Assembly: GCF_029227915.1 (NCBI RefSeq)
Contig: NC_079879.1
Span: 2,978,001-3,042,000 of the forward strand
Length of the DNA: 64,000 nt
Source of the DNA: Hydractinia symbiolongicarpus
Lineage: Eukaryota; Cnidaria; Hydrozoa; Anthoathecata; Hydractiniidae
Direction of reading: 5' to 3'
Each line of letters opens with the position of its first letter. The stretch's first letter is position 1. The position numbers and the translations under genes are program-made. The notes under the pieces are model-generated. The model was not told the DNA's origin. It did not search any database and saw nothing but the letters and a program-made list of their open reading frames with translations. This document shows, piece after piece, positions 1-11,856 of the stretch.

Positions 1-1090
1 CAAACATGAAATATTTTTATATTTCAGTATCTTTAACGGAACTTAACACGTGAAAAAAAAACAGCAAAAGAAATAATGAACTTCATGTTTAAAATACCTT
101 AAAAGTACTATGACGATGCCAATTCCCAAATCGCTACATAAGGCTGAAACCTAAGAGGAGGATGCACAACTCACGCACGGTATCCAGGCTAATCATGGTT
201 TATAAAAATGCATAGTTAATAATTCCCAAAACAAATACATGTTTTAGACCAACGACGAGAAAAAAGGCTGTCAATAAAACGATAAAAATTCATTTTGACT
301 GACTCAAATCTAAGTACAGAATATGTACAAGAGGAAGAGCGATGATTATTCAAATTTATATATTAAAATTCAGAAAAATATAAAAGCTGGGGTGACCTAT
401 ACCAGTGGAAAGCTAGTTGGCAGAGGCAACACAATAAAAAAACATTTTAAAAAATCAAAAAAATATCTACTTTTAGAGAATTCCTGACGAGATCAAATTT
501 TGAACATTTTTCCGATATTGTCAACCACACAGTCGCCAAATTTTCTAGCTGCAACCTCGTAGGGAGGATGTTGCAGTTTTTTATCAACATTATGAAATTT
601 TGCATCACTTCATCGAGATTTACATGAAGGTAAGGTTAGAGGTGTCTACTAAAAATCAAATTGTTTTCAGATTTCAGGACAATTTCAGTTCACAACGGCT
701 AACCATGTCAAATTCTTAGATATTTCAGGACTGGGGAAAAACATTAATCATTTGACTTTCTTACTATTTCCCAAGGAATTTATTCTGTTAGGTTTGCAAG
801 ACATGAAATAATTAACCCCGCACGATTACAAAATACTTTCTAGTACAATCCCAAGACATCATCTTTAAGTTCTTGTCACAATTCCAAGACTTTACAAGAC
901 AAATTTATTTTTCCAGTCTTTTCAGAAAGATTCCCGAGAAGGTAATAATATTAGAAAAATTATGACTACTGAAAAACATTAACTAATTTCATATAATTTT
1001 AAAAAGAAAATATATGATCATAAAAACATAAAAACTAGCATTCTTTAAGAATTGCGTGAATAATATCTAATAAATAATCTAATACAGTGG
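1..1090. other. AT-rich intergenic DNA, nothing recognised
   Basis: No convincing ORF, exon, RNA gene or repeat family was seen. The sequence is AT-rich with frequent stops in all frames. Confidence 0.5.
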
Positions 1091-1105
1091 ATAATCTAAT
1101 AATAC

Positions 1106-1425
1106 TAGTTGGTGTCCCGTGGATAAATTCACGGGTTCGCCCGTCCTTTATATACCGCATTCCGCGTGTCTCGCTACTCTAGGTACCATCTTGCGCAGAG
1201 ACAGACAAAATACGGCTATTATTATAGAGCCTAGTCGTTAACTATAAATCTACGGGTTCGCCCGTCCCTTATTAGCTGTATTTTGTGTGTCTTGCTACTG
1301 CGGTTAGCATTTTGCGTGACAGACAGACGCATACGGGTATTATAATATAGGCTGGCGGGTTACCCGTGAAAATATCCACGGGGTCGCCCGTCCTTTATAT
1401 CATGCATTTCGTGTTTCCGTAAAAA
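1106..1425 (-). mobile_element. Tandem Helitron-like terminal units (three copies)
   Basis: Three related segments begin near 1106, 1230 and 1350. Each carries a 'cacgggttcgcccgtcc' type block followed by a 'gcattccgcgtgtc' type block. On the minus strand each unit ends with a short hairpin (CCCGTG...CACGGG) and, where intact, CTAG followed by T. That is the Helitron 3' signature (subterminal hairpin, CTRR end, insertion between A and T). Related copies occur at 31633-31740, 26455-26510, about 26640-26710 and about 39640-39780. No Rep/helicase coding capacity is present, so these are non-autonomous. Confidence 0.6.
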
Positions 1426-1680
1426 GATATCTATAACTTAAATAAAACAATGGAACGATTGTATAAAACTACGAATTTTTTGTTTTTGAATTTTCATTTG
1501 AAAATTATTCCAGCATAACCAATATTAGCTCTTGTAAATTCCAATAACCTTTTTGTTTTGTTTTTTCAATCTGCAAAATTAACTTCAAAATTCATTTGAC
1601 TGAAATTTTGAGAAAAACTCTTTTCCTACAAAACTGGTAAACCGCCATATTTCAAATTACCTTGATAAGATTTTTCTACA

Positions 1681-2184
1681 GCTGTCAGTACAGAGACAAC
1701 TAATGTATTAGAAAAGAGGTATTTTAAATTGCCTTTTATTGGCAAGTACTCTAATACTGCCAAAGAAAAAGTCAATCAACTTGTCAATAAGATGTGTAAA
1801 GAAATCAATGTGTGCCTCGTTTTTAAGTCGTGTAAAATTAAAGATTATTTTTCTTGCAAGGACAGAATTCCTGAATCTTTTAAATCTGGACTTGTGTATA
1901 AATTTGTTTGTGCTAGTTGTAATGCTACCTATGTGGGTGAAACCACCAGGCACATTTCTAGTAGAGTTAAAGAACATTTGAATACTGATAAAAACTCACA
2001 AATATTTAAGCATATGCAGTCAAATCTTAACTGTAAATTACTATGTAACGAAAATTGTTTTTCTATTTTGGATTATGCAGACACTGATTGGCAGAGGAAA
2101 CTCAAAGAGGGTATGCATATTTCTTGGTTGAAACCAGATCTCAATAAACAAGTTAAGCATTGCATCATCAATTTATCCGTTTAA
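1681..2184 (+). pseudogene. Penelope-like element, C-terminal GIY-YIG endonuclease part
   Basis: The open frame runs from about 1681 to the stop at 2182-2184 with no ATG at its left end, so this is the 3' part of a larger gene. It begins with the linker TNVLEKRYFKLPFIGKYS, typical of the region between reverse transcriptase and endonuclease of Penelope-like elements. A GIY-YIG nuclease follows, with VYKFVCASCNATYVGETTR (GIY-like VYKF, YIG-like YVG, conserved Arg), then RVKEHL, IFKHMQ and the CFSILD block, ending near LKPDLNKQVKH. No reverse transcriptase is found upstream, so the copy is 5'-truncated. The domain itself has no internal stop. Family assignment rests on recognised motif order, not on a search. 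Confidence 0.8.
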
Positions 2185-2570
2185 TTTTATGTTTTGTATT
2201 AGCCGCTTGTTCAGTATCGTTTTTGTTACTTAGATATTGATTTAGCATGTGTAAATTCATTTAATAAAATTAAAAAATTGTACGTTTGGGATATATTTAA
2301 TTGTCTTAAACAAATTGTGTATATAAATTTTATTTAACTAACTTTTGTTAGTTTATCTAATATTATTTTGTCAATATGGATTAGCTTGTGTATAATTCAT
2401 ATAAAATTGTACTTTTGGGAAATATTTAAATAACTTTCGAAAAAAATTTTGTATAAAGAGTGTATGTATCAACTTTTGTATAATATTCTGAAGATGACTT
2501 TGGTAAGGTCGAAACATGTTAAAAATAAAACGTGTCGTAATTTTTATGAAAATACTTTGCAATCTTGTGT
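2185..2570 (+). mobile_element. Penelope-like element 3' tail with ribozyme-like core
   Basis: Non-coding tail after the endonuclease stop. A block around 2235-2300 (gtgtaaattcat ... aaaattgtac.tttggga) is repeated in diverged form around 2390-2425, an internal tandem duplication. Near 2489-2516 it contains CTGAAGATGAC, a short loop, then GGTCGAAAC. This resembles the hammerhead core (CUGAUGA ... GAAAC) known from Penelope-like termini, but with extra bases between the conserved halves. Activity is doubtful. Confidence 0.45.
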
Positions 2571-2853
2571 TGCTACGAAGTTTTGGAAAAATTCATTTAG
2601 TGGTCACTTTCAAAAGTAAAATTTACGCACAAAAATCTAACAACATTGCCCTGTCGACTAAAATTTACAAACAATCATGTGGAACTAAAGTCGTTTTGCA
2701 ACGAATCAAAACAGAGAAAGTTTTAGAGAGAAGAAAACGTTTTCACCATGGTATTGTAATGTTTGGAAGTTTTATGCTAAATTAAAAGGTTTTTAATTTC
2801 TTTCAAGCTAGATTTCAAGAACAAAAAGGATTAGAAGGAAACAAGAATACTGT

Positions 2854-5800
2854 CTACTTGATGTAATCTTTGAACACATTTTCTATGTCCGCCTTCTCAG
2901 CATCGGAAAGTGGAGTTAAAGGTGACCGACATGGACCACCATAATAACCAAGTAAGTCCATCGCATACTTCATTGCTGGTACGTTGTATTTACGAGTAAC
3001 CTAAAATATAGTTGGAGTGTGTTATCTATGGTTGTCTTTTTTTTATTGTAAGTACAGTGACAATGGATAGGATCAAAACATTAACCCATGACATAGGGTG
3101 TCCGTAAACTTTTTGAAACAATATTAGGTTTTTTTACTCGATTTTTTGTAATAATTTTTACTCCATTTTTTGTAATAATTTTTACTCCATTTTTTGTAAT
3201 AATTTTTACTCCATTTTTTGTAATAATTTTTACTCCATTTTTTGTAATAAATTTTTACTCCATTTTTTGTAATAATTTTTACTCCATTTTTTGTAATAAT
3301 TTTTACTCAATTTTTTGTAATAATTTTTTACTCCATTTTTTGTAATATTTTTTGCAAGGTAAGCACTTTTAAAGTCATGTTTTATAAATCAAATAGAGGA
3401 AAAGACTCACTGTTTGGTTGGCTGCGATCAGAGACAATTGCAAATGCGTGGCTGCTTTTAGTTTGTTTTCACCAACCATAGAATAAAGATTACAACATTT
3501 CTCTCCGAGAATGTTCGCCAAAGCACATATACTTCCTACTGCGCCTGAAATGATGAATCAAGTTCCTACACCAATCCGAAACTTAAGCAAACAGTATGAC
3601 ATTGTCTACCAAATGACATTCACAATGGAGATCGATAACTTCTTACCCAATTGCATTGCAGGTAAAATTAATGACGCAGCCCCAACAAGAACTTGAAAAT
3701 CTTCGTGTGAAGTCCGTTCAATAATGTGGCCTAAATTGGTGATCTAAAAAAAACATAGGTGTAATTCTAACAATTTTTCAAGTAAGAAACTAACACAAAG
3801 ATGAGTTTTTTTATTAAAAGTCCCCTTAAGCAGGTCAGTTGGAACAGTTATCTATGCTAATTATAAAAACATTACGTTTGTAATTTTTTTTACTGTTGTT
3901 TTAGCATTCTTTTAAAATATGTCGCCGCTAAATGACTAGTATTTTAATAACATAAGAACAAAATGGGCGTTATAACTAACAGGATGAGTGGAAAGAAAAA
4001 AGGGTGGAAAATTTTATAAATTGATTTTCTCTACAAAAAACAGAGAATAGTTTCCTAGGTTTTGTAGTTATAGTACTAAAAGTTTATTGGAACAATTTAC
4101 AAAGTGCACTTGCGATCTAGCTAACACTGTCCACCTAATAACACTAACCAGGTACCCATGCTTACTTATTTATAGTATTCTCTGCTCTATCCTCTGATCC
4201 CTAGACAAAGCACATGGTAGCATTCCCCCTGCGCAAGCAAATAATTTTCAAATCCCACCTCTCAACCTATCTCCGAACCCTAAAATTCTATAAAACGAAA
4301 AAAAAAACACTTCCAAAAAATAGCAGAAGGATTTGACAAACAACCTTCTCATTTTCTATAACATACAAAAATATCATTGTAAGCGCAGGAATCACTGCAA
4401 AAGTTTGTTTCAGTACTCCGTTTTTTAAAGAATACACAATTTGATTAAGGGAGTACATGTGCTTGAATAAGCATTTCTGGAAAAACGCTCACATGTTAAT
4501 ATTTTACAGGTATACTCTCCGAATGACCATTCCCAATTCCCATATTACTAAACACTGTACCTCGCTAAAAAAGTTATACATAGGCCAGTGTGACCACAAG
4601 TCATTGAAATTCCAGAAGTTATGGAAAAGTCACGGAATTAACTTTAAAATTACCGTGGCCATCACTTACATTTCCACAACTGTCTTTAATGCCAATAATG
4701 TTAGAGTGTTTGGCCAGTTCAAAAACTGCATTCAATGGAAATTCAACACCTGTATTGGATGGGACATTATACAAGATGACTGGTACAGGAGAGAAATCAG
4801 CAATCTAAAAGAAACAGCTTTTTTTTTAAGAACGAGCTCTTTAAAACATTACGTCGTAATGTTAATATAGTTCCATTACAGTTGTATAATGTTTCATCAT
4901 GGCGTCATAATTCATTCTGTTTTTAAAGAAAGAGGGTGTGGTGACAACAACTGCGTCCGCACCCACATCTGCCATTTCTTTGGTCAAACGCAAGGTTTCT
5001 TTTGTACCTGCAAAAAAAGTTAGCTTCATATAAGAACAAGAGAAATAAGAAGCCTCTTATAAACACGCTGAAGTCAAAAGTTTTTTAGAACGAGACTCTT
5101 CCAATCACATGCGTAATTTTTTTTAATTTTTTTAAAAATATATTGAGACAAGGTGGCAAATTGAAAGTTCATCCTCACCACAATTAGATATATAGCCCAT
5201 TTAGGTTCATGCAATTTACACTTGTCAATGCTTACTTGTCAATGCTTACTTGTCAATGCTTACTTGCCAATGCTTACTTAGCAATGTTCAGCGAACTTAG
5301 GGCTCAGAATCTTTGGTGGGATACCTCTTTAAAAAGGTGCTAATTTCTGCTGACGTCAGCACACCCATTTTTCACAAATTTTGCAGCCTTTGTGGGTTGT
5401 GACATGGATTATTCCGTAAAACAGTGCGACTAGGGCATTTCAAATGCTGCCAACCTATGCATCTGAAAAAGTAGCACAATTTACGCAATTTGCTTTTTGC
5501 CAACTTTGTAAAGTGGCCAAAAAAGTGCCAATGTCTCAATAATTTTGTTAGGGATTTTCATATCATGCAAAAATGCTTACCTTCTAGTGCAGGTCCAGCC
5601 AACACCAATTTCGATGTTTTGACAGACTTTTTTACAAACTTCACTATGTCAACTCGCTCTTTATTGGATAGCGAAACATATTCTCCATTTGAACCAAGGA
5701 CAAGGTAACCTGAATTAATAGCGTTAGTTGAATTATATCACTACTTACAAGACAGTTTTAAACTTTAGACAGAATTACATTTTATTAAGAGGCTAAAATT

Positions 5801-6666
5801 TAAAAAAAGCTTTCTGACTAAACAATTAACTTTTGTTGAATTTTAAACTAGCATCTTTTATTGCAAAGGTATCCTAAATAATTATTAAAATATAGATGCT
5901 AATACAATGTGGCCACTCATTTTAAAAAGTAAAATCTTGAAGTTTTTAGGGAATGGTTTCTACCACCCTCCTTGTAATTATATAAAGGAAAAAAGACAGA
6001 AAGAATGAGAAAAGTAACAAATATTAAAATTATTCAAAACATTTGATTATATTGGGTTGTAAAGAAAATGGCACAGATCTATCCAAGTTTTTATTACGTG
6101 AGAATAAGCAGTGACTGAATAGAGATAGCATGCCTCTAATGTTGTTGTCAAAACCCTTAAAATTTGTTGATGCAAAATTTCTCAATTTAATCTGTTATTA
6201 TCATTGGTTAATGTTTGTCCTAATGTGATGTGTTTATTTAGAATGGGTGTGCAGGGCACAACCCTAAAATAGAAGAATTACATTCGATTTGCATGTTTAA
6301 TATTTACAACCTAGGAAATAAAAGCTTTAGATGTTATCAAATTACCAAAACAGGCTAAAAAGGTATATTATGCCTTACAAACATATGCTATAAGATATGG
6401 CTTCAGGGCTGACATTTTAATGTCAGATTATAGTATCATTACAAACCTTTAAAGGGTATCTTGTCCCATTTCTGAAGGTTTTCTTCAAATTTTCCCCAAG
6501 CAATATCTTCATTTTCTTTGAAAGGGGTCGCAATAGGTGGAAATATTCCACATAAATCTAACTTTTGTTGCACTGGTGAACATGTACTGAGATATCGTAT
6601 TGATGAAGTGCATAGGGAGTTTTGAAAAACCTTTTTAAAAACTGTACAGCTTCTTGCCATAGTCAT
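2854..6666 (-). CDS. HOGA1: 4-hydroxy-2-oxoglutarate aldolase, mitochondrial (7 exons)
   Basis: Exons in transcript order: 6447-6666, 5581-5709, 4880-5007, 4670-4804, 3647-3743, 3411-3544, 2854-3000. All junctions are GT-AG and in phase, giving 990 nt and about 329 aa (human HOGA1 is 327). The enzyme belongs to the DHDPS/NanA class I aldolase family and cleaves 4-hydroxy-2-oxoglutarate to pyruvate and glyoxylate in hydroxyproline breakdown. The N-terminus (about 30 residues, rich in R/K/S/T, no acidic residues) looks like a mitochondrial targeting peptide. Family landmarks are GIFPPIATPF at about 40, GSNGEY (GxxGE) at about 79, the active-site Tyr in LYNVPSNTG at about 171, and the Schiff-base Lys in GIKDS at about 199. 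The C-terminus matches the YYGGPCRSPL block. A second in-frame ATG lies two codons in. The paralogue NPL is less likely because of the targeting peptide and motif details. Confidence 0.93.
3120..3360. repeat. 24-bp minisatellite in HOGA1 intron 6
   Basis: About nine head-to-tail copies of a 24-bp unit (ttttttgtaataatttttactcca), with a one-base insertion in two copies. It lies in the last intron of the aldolase gene and has no coding potential. Confidence 0.9.
5220..5286. repeat. 14-bp tandem repeat
   Basis: Four to five copies of a 14-bp unit (cttgtcaatgctta), the last two diverged, in HOGA1 intron 2. Confidence 0.85.
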
Positions 6667-7419
6667 GGTTATAAAACCAGTTAAAAATCAGAATTTAATG
6701 GTTGTAAGAATATACTTTCTCTTTGCTCCTATAACAGTAAGGCAAAAAAACTTAAAATAGCAAGAAACAAGTTAGAAATAATATTATGTGATATTCATGA
6801 ACTCCACAAAAGACTAGTTGTGGAACGAATAACCATGCACCAAACACTTTACATCAGCCATACTAATTCATGCAATAGCACCCTCCTGTAAAGACAAGAA
6901 CATGTTGTGATCTTGTTTACCTACTCTAAGTTATCTGTTAGTGAGAGTTTAGGAAATCATATACTAATTATGCATCAAATGTACACTCCTTGTACACAAA
7001 GTAGGACTTTTTCTTGGACATTTTAAGAACCCCACCATTACTTGTTTAACTTAGGTATGAATTGAACTTAGAATTAAAATCATTTGTTTCTTTTTTAAAA
7101 ATCAACTTCTTTTCATTTGACTGCCTTTCTACTACAGCAACTCTTTCTTCCACTTACAGTTTTCTAATTAGCACAAAATTAGAGATTTGGGCTAAGTAAG
7201 CACTTGTGAGCTTTTGGCGATATAGCGGAAAATATAGCATAAAAAAAAGGTAGATACATCAAGTGGAAAAACATTTTGTACAAACAAGATGTACGATAAT
7301 ATTAGCGTCTGAATTTCATTGAAGTTTTAATTTTTAAACTTCCTAAATGACCTGAAATGAAAAAATTCTTAAAAATGTTTTTTCAAGAAAAGCTTATTAC
7401 CAGTTTAATGATACATTAC
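6667..7419. other. Upstream region of the aldolase gene
   Basis: AT-rich; no ORF or repeat recognised. It should hold the HOGA1 promoter and 5'UTR, but no TATA box or other element could be assigned. Confidence 0.4.
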
Positions 7420-7491
7420 CACTATTGAAAACAGTGACCTTATGTTGTTTTTCTTCATGTTCGCTTTCTATAATCTCTCCAATATATGGTG
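7420..7491 (-). CDS. Orphan internal exon candidate
   Basis: A 72-nt open segment lies between a 'ccttgaag' acceptor and a GTAATG donor. In one frame it reads PYIGEIIESEHEEKQHKVTV plus FNS. The composition (acidic, helix/strand alternation, good codon use) looks coding, unlike the surrounding AT-rich DNA. It sits between HOGA1 (starts at 6666) and HEXD (ends at 9004), both on the minus strand. It could be an alternative upstream exon of HOGA1 or a relic. No partner exon was found. A chance open segment is the main alternative. Confidence 0.3.
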
Positions 7492-9003
7492 CTTCAAGGA
7501 AAAAAAAGTGTTAGGGAAAAAGAGTGCTGGGGAATACCTAAAAGTTTGTTCTTGCAAAAAGGGAGGTAAATCGTGAACTGCAAATATTTTTTCTACGACA
7601 TGTGTTAGTTAGAAATAGTCTCTAGGAATTTTGTCACAATAAGGCAAAATGTTTAAAAACTAGTCTGAAATAGATGAAAATTTTTCCCTACTAAACACAA
7701 AATTTTTTGCAGTGAGGCTGATACACTATGGTTGTGTAGAAAAAGGCAGAAAAAAAAGGAACCTACATAAACTATTTTCCTTCATTGAACTTCAGTGCAC
7801 ACTTATTTTAGGGTACGTTTCGTTTTTGAATTGACATTATTTGTTACAGGCTACTGTTTACATTTTCAACAGAACAGAAAGCAATTTTCCAAAAAAATGA
7901 CATCCTGTACAAATATTTTACAAATAAATAAATAAATCTTCCTGTATTAATGTGCACCCCTTACGTGTATTGTTTCTAACAAAATAGTAAACATTACATC
8001 TACTATTGGATAAATACATCTTATTAAATTTAACACACAAAATTTTTTAGTTAAAATAGTTATAATATACACAACGTAATCACCATACAAGATGTCTTAC
8101 AATCACCCAAACTATTTTTTCCATATCCCTATTTCCAAAGAATTATACAACTCAAATTAAAAAAAAAATAGCTTGTTTAATATATGATGCAAATTTTCTA
8201 AAACTGTCTGTTTCTTTTGCTAAAATTTCAAGAAAAAACGTAATCAACTTTATTGTACTGAGATTAATTTGTCTTTGTGTGAGACTAATGTCAGCAAAGA
8301 GGGATTGAAATGACACAATTCCTTAATCAATAGATTTGATAGTGGAAAATTATCTTAGAGGAGTATAAAAGAAATATCTCAAAAAGTGCTGTTGAAATAC
8401 AATAATCTCAAGCTGCACCTATCAAGCAAGCCACTCAACATTCTTCGTTTTTTTCCATTCTGTGCAATTATAACAGCAGTTGCAAGTTCAGTGTCATTTA
8501 TGGTTAAATATGAAGAAAAAAATACATAAAAACATGTACTACCACATACAACTGGCACTACATGATCATAATTGTTTTATGCATGTTACATGATCGTGTA
8601 AATGTGGCAGGTATGTAAAGGGTGTAGTGCAAAAACATGAAATAAACGATAAGTATTTAGTCAGCCGTACATCTTCCACAGACTCGAAAGACTTTATATG
8701 AAAGACAAAATCATCGCTACTTATCACCCATTACAAGCTAAAAATATATCTGACACACCACAAAATTACAACACAAAATTTACTTATTTCAAGGCATATA
8801 TAATATCCAGTGAAAATATGTGAAATGGATTTTGAGGAGTAAAATCTAAGTTTTTGTTTAAAATTGAATGCATAAGCTAAATCACTTTTTTTTTTAAATT
8901 TGACCATGATAAAGGGCAAAGGATGAAAAGAATATAATATAATATTATGTGACCAACATAGACAAAATTAAAAGTAGATATAATATAAAAATCATAAAAA
9001 AAT
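7492..9003. other. Non-coding spacer between HEXD and the orphan exon
   Basis: No exon, RNA gene or repeat recognised. The part next to 9004 is presumably the HEXD 3'UTR on the minus strand. Confidence 0.4.
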
Positions 9004-10865
9004 CTAGTCAAACATCATTTTTTTCATGATTTTTTGCACTTTATCAATAGTCATGTTACTAAGGTCCACATAGTGATCAATTTTGTCTTTAATCCATTCA
9101 TCAATAACATCATCCTCAAAATAAGAGATCAGCAAATCACGGGCTTTCTCTTTCACAGAACGTAACAGTAAATTACTTTTATTTAACCCACTAATAGTTG
9201 TGTTTAATGCAAAGAACCCAGCATGTTTACGTTTTAAATGAAACGGGCGTGTCCAACCGATCTCACGCACCAATGACCAATCTCGCCACCCCAATGCATT
9301 TTCAACACCACCGGCCAATTTGTATACATCTGCTCCAGGGAACTTTGCTTCTTCTGGTGTATATCCTTTGAAATTTGTAACATCAATCTTGAAGACTTTA
9401 GTAAACCCTAACCTTTCTGAAACATCTGCATGAATCCTGTCATCAAACTTGCCTTTGCTTAGCACAGTTAAACACAGAGCTAAACATGGTATGCCTGCTG
9501 GAAGTAGCTCACATAAAGGGCCGTAATGATCAAACCTACTCCAACCTGTAAGTGCTATACCTGTTACTTTTATTCCTTTTCCTTGCAAAGTGGTTGTTAT
9601 TTTTAACCAAGATAGATGGTTATTTAGATGCTGTTGGATTGGAACAAAATTGGACCATGGTTTAAGGGCACCTTTAAAAGAACTAGCCAACCATATTTCA
9701 GGAAAACCTTCTGAATAGCGTTTCCAAATATCATCTGGAAAATGGCTGTAGTTGTCTAAATTTGCAACATATGCCCATACCATAGGTGTGACATATTTTG
9801 ACATTTCTTTCAAGTCTTTGACAGACCACTTCCTCATCATCTCATCCCAAATAATTGGCTGAAGTTTTTCACCATTAAAATTTTTTTTTGTTTGAGAGTA
9901 CTTAAAAAGTGGTATCATGTGATGTTTAAAAAGTTCTGTGTCAGTCATATTGCTACTAAGACACTGATCACATGTTTTCATGTTCCACACTTCATCACCA
10001 CCTAAATGTATATATTTTGAATCTGGGTGTAATGCAATAATCTGGTCAATCAAGCTTTTTACAAGTCCAACTGATCCATTATTTAAAGCAGAAACAGAGT
10101 TTGTAATTTCCTTATTTGCTCTTAGATGCGAAAAAGTTTTATGCTTCAAAACAAATTCCAAGTGACCAAAAGATTGCACCAGAGGAATTACAATTAAATC
10201 CTGCTCCTTTGCACTTTTTAAAAGATGTTTGATATCTTTTTCTGAGTATGCATTTTTTTGTGCCAACATCCGAAGGTCTCCCTTCCAAGGAAACATATCT
10301 TCATATTCAATCAAGAAACCATTGGCACCATAAGATTTTGATAGCTGCATTACCTTTATTAAATAATCAACCTTTGGTGGGGCACCTTTTAGGTCAAAAT
10401 GAACTAATTTTAGTCCAACAAATGGTTTGGTAGTCACTTGTTGAACTAATTGTGTAGTTTTATCTTTGGCTGCTAACTTCTCTTTTAATTCCATATTTTC
10501 TTTTTCTAAAGCATCTGATTTTATGGAATTTTCATTGATTTTTTTGTCCAGATCATCCATTTTTTTGCTTTTTTGTAGATTCTCTTTTAAGATTTTTATT
10601 GTATTTTGTGCTTTGCCTAATTCAGCTTTGTGTTCTTCTTTTTCTTGTTCAAAACTAGATTTTAGAATCGCTTCATGCTCTCGCAATTCATTAATCTTCG
10701 CCTGCAACTCCACAATCGTTATTCCACTTTTCTCTCCCTCCTTTATCTCGCTTTTCTTTTGCTCCTAAAGAAACAATTGTATATATCTTCATTCCTTCAC
10801 TAATTGTCTGTTTTCCTTACCATAGATTGATTGGACGTGGTACATTCGTAACCTTCGAATCTCAT
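9004..10865 (-). CDS. HEXD: Hexosaminidase D-like beta-N-acetylhexosaminidase (GH20) with coiled-coil N-terminus
   Basis: Exon A is 10821-10865 (ATG at 10863-10865, 15 codons). Exon B is 9004-10764 (acceptor tttctttag, 586 codons plus stop). They join in phase 0 for about 601 aa; human HEXD is about 486. The first ~130 residues are charged (EQKKSEIKEGEKSG, then repeated KEN/LKEK heptads) and predict a long coiled coil. The GH20 (alpha/beta)8 barrel follows. Seen motifs are LVHFDLKGAPPKVDYL, the GANGFLIEYEDMFPW block, PLVQSFGHLEFVLK, and the catalytic Asp-Glu pair in YIHLGGDEVW at about 9990-10000. The enzyme removes terminal GalNAc/GlcNAc. An in-frame TAG directly precedes the ATG; that triplet can also serve as an AG acceptor, see the possible anchor exon at 11207-11308. 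Nothing in the barrel looks truncated. Confidence 0.9.
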
Positions 10866-11206
10866 CTAGACTGTATTAGATATTACCTTATATTCTCGGC
10901 AACAGGTCTTAATGCCAGGTCTTTCTTAGTTCACCTCTAGGATTTGCCCCAGGAAGTACCAGTACAAAAACAAACAAAAAAAATTAAGCAACTCTTTCAT
11001 TTTTGATAAGTAATCCTATAGGCTAAACAAAGGAAAGTTTATACGGTTTATTTAAAAAAGACGTGTTTTCCATTACAGTCTAGTTATTCTTGGGGAATCT
11101 ATAGAAGGAAAACAGATGTCACAATAAAGGCATTTTAAATTCTGATCAGTTGACAAGGAATAAAAACATGAAGTTTAAAATCACAAGTATAAAATAATTT
11201 ACATAC

Positions 11207-11308
11207 AGGTCCTGTCATTAAAAGCCAGTACAACAAAACCAAAAGAAATATGACCAATAAAACATGACGAATGTCAAGTTTGTTGGTAACCTTCATATTG
11301 CTGAACAT
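11207..11308 (-). CDS. Possible signal-anchor first exon of the hexosaminidase
   Basis: On the minus strand an ATG (11306-11308, or 11294-11296 for the shorter start) opens a frame reading MKVTNKLDIRHVLLVIFLLV then LLYWLLMTGP. It ends at a good GTATGT donor in phase 0. The hydrophobic stretch of about 17 residues after a basic N-terminus is a typical type II signal anchor. Exon A of HEXD has a potential acceptor (acagtctag) ending just before its ATG, also in phase 0. Splicing would give a membrane-anchored, coiled-coil-stalked GH20 of about 631 aa. This joining is inference. The stretch could also be a chance hydrophobic ORF. Confidence 0.4.
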
Positions 11309-11856
11309 GTGTTTATTTTCTGAAGAAAGAAAGATTAAGAACTTTTTTATCAAATGCAGTAACTATTTTTTTAAAAAAAGATCTGCTTCATAATTTTTTT
11401 ACTACGTGCCCAAAAAGCATCTATGACAGCTAATTTATCGCACTAATTATTACAAATGCACCATGCACAACACATATTTGTAAATCACATAAAGTTTTGA
11501 CAGTAATTTTTCAACTTTTTAAACCAGAGTCCTTTTATGATACTAGTATAATTTGTCTGTAATCTTTTTTCTAAATTTTGTGCTGTTGTTGTGCAATAAT
11601 AAAACTGTAATGCAGCTTTTTTACTTCTTTTGTTTTTACAACATTTACATACTTAATTTGCTAGTTTTACATCACCCATCACAGAGGAATCAACTCTCAT
11701 TAAGTTAGATTTCACAGCCTGAATTCACACAAAAATATAATCACTTTACAGGTGTATTACAGTACAAGAATACTAATTAACAAGTTGCATAACTTTTCAT
11801 ATATTTTAAAATCATCACCAGTGGCAAATCCTCTCACCAGTGAGGATGTAACTAGG

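Noticed and set aside
11207-11353. Treating the hydrophobic frame as a separate small membrane protein
   Set aside because: The phase-0 donor and adjacent HEXD acceptor make a first exon of HEXD the simpler reading; kept only as an uncertain exon.
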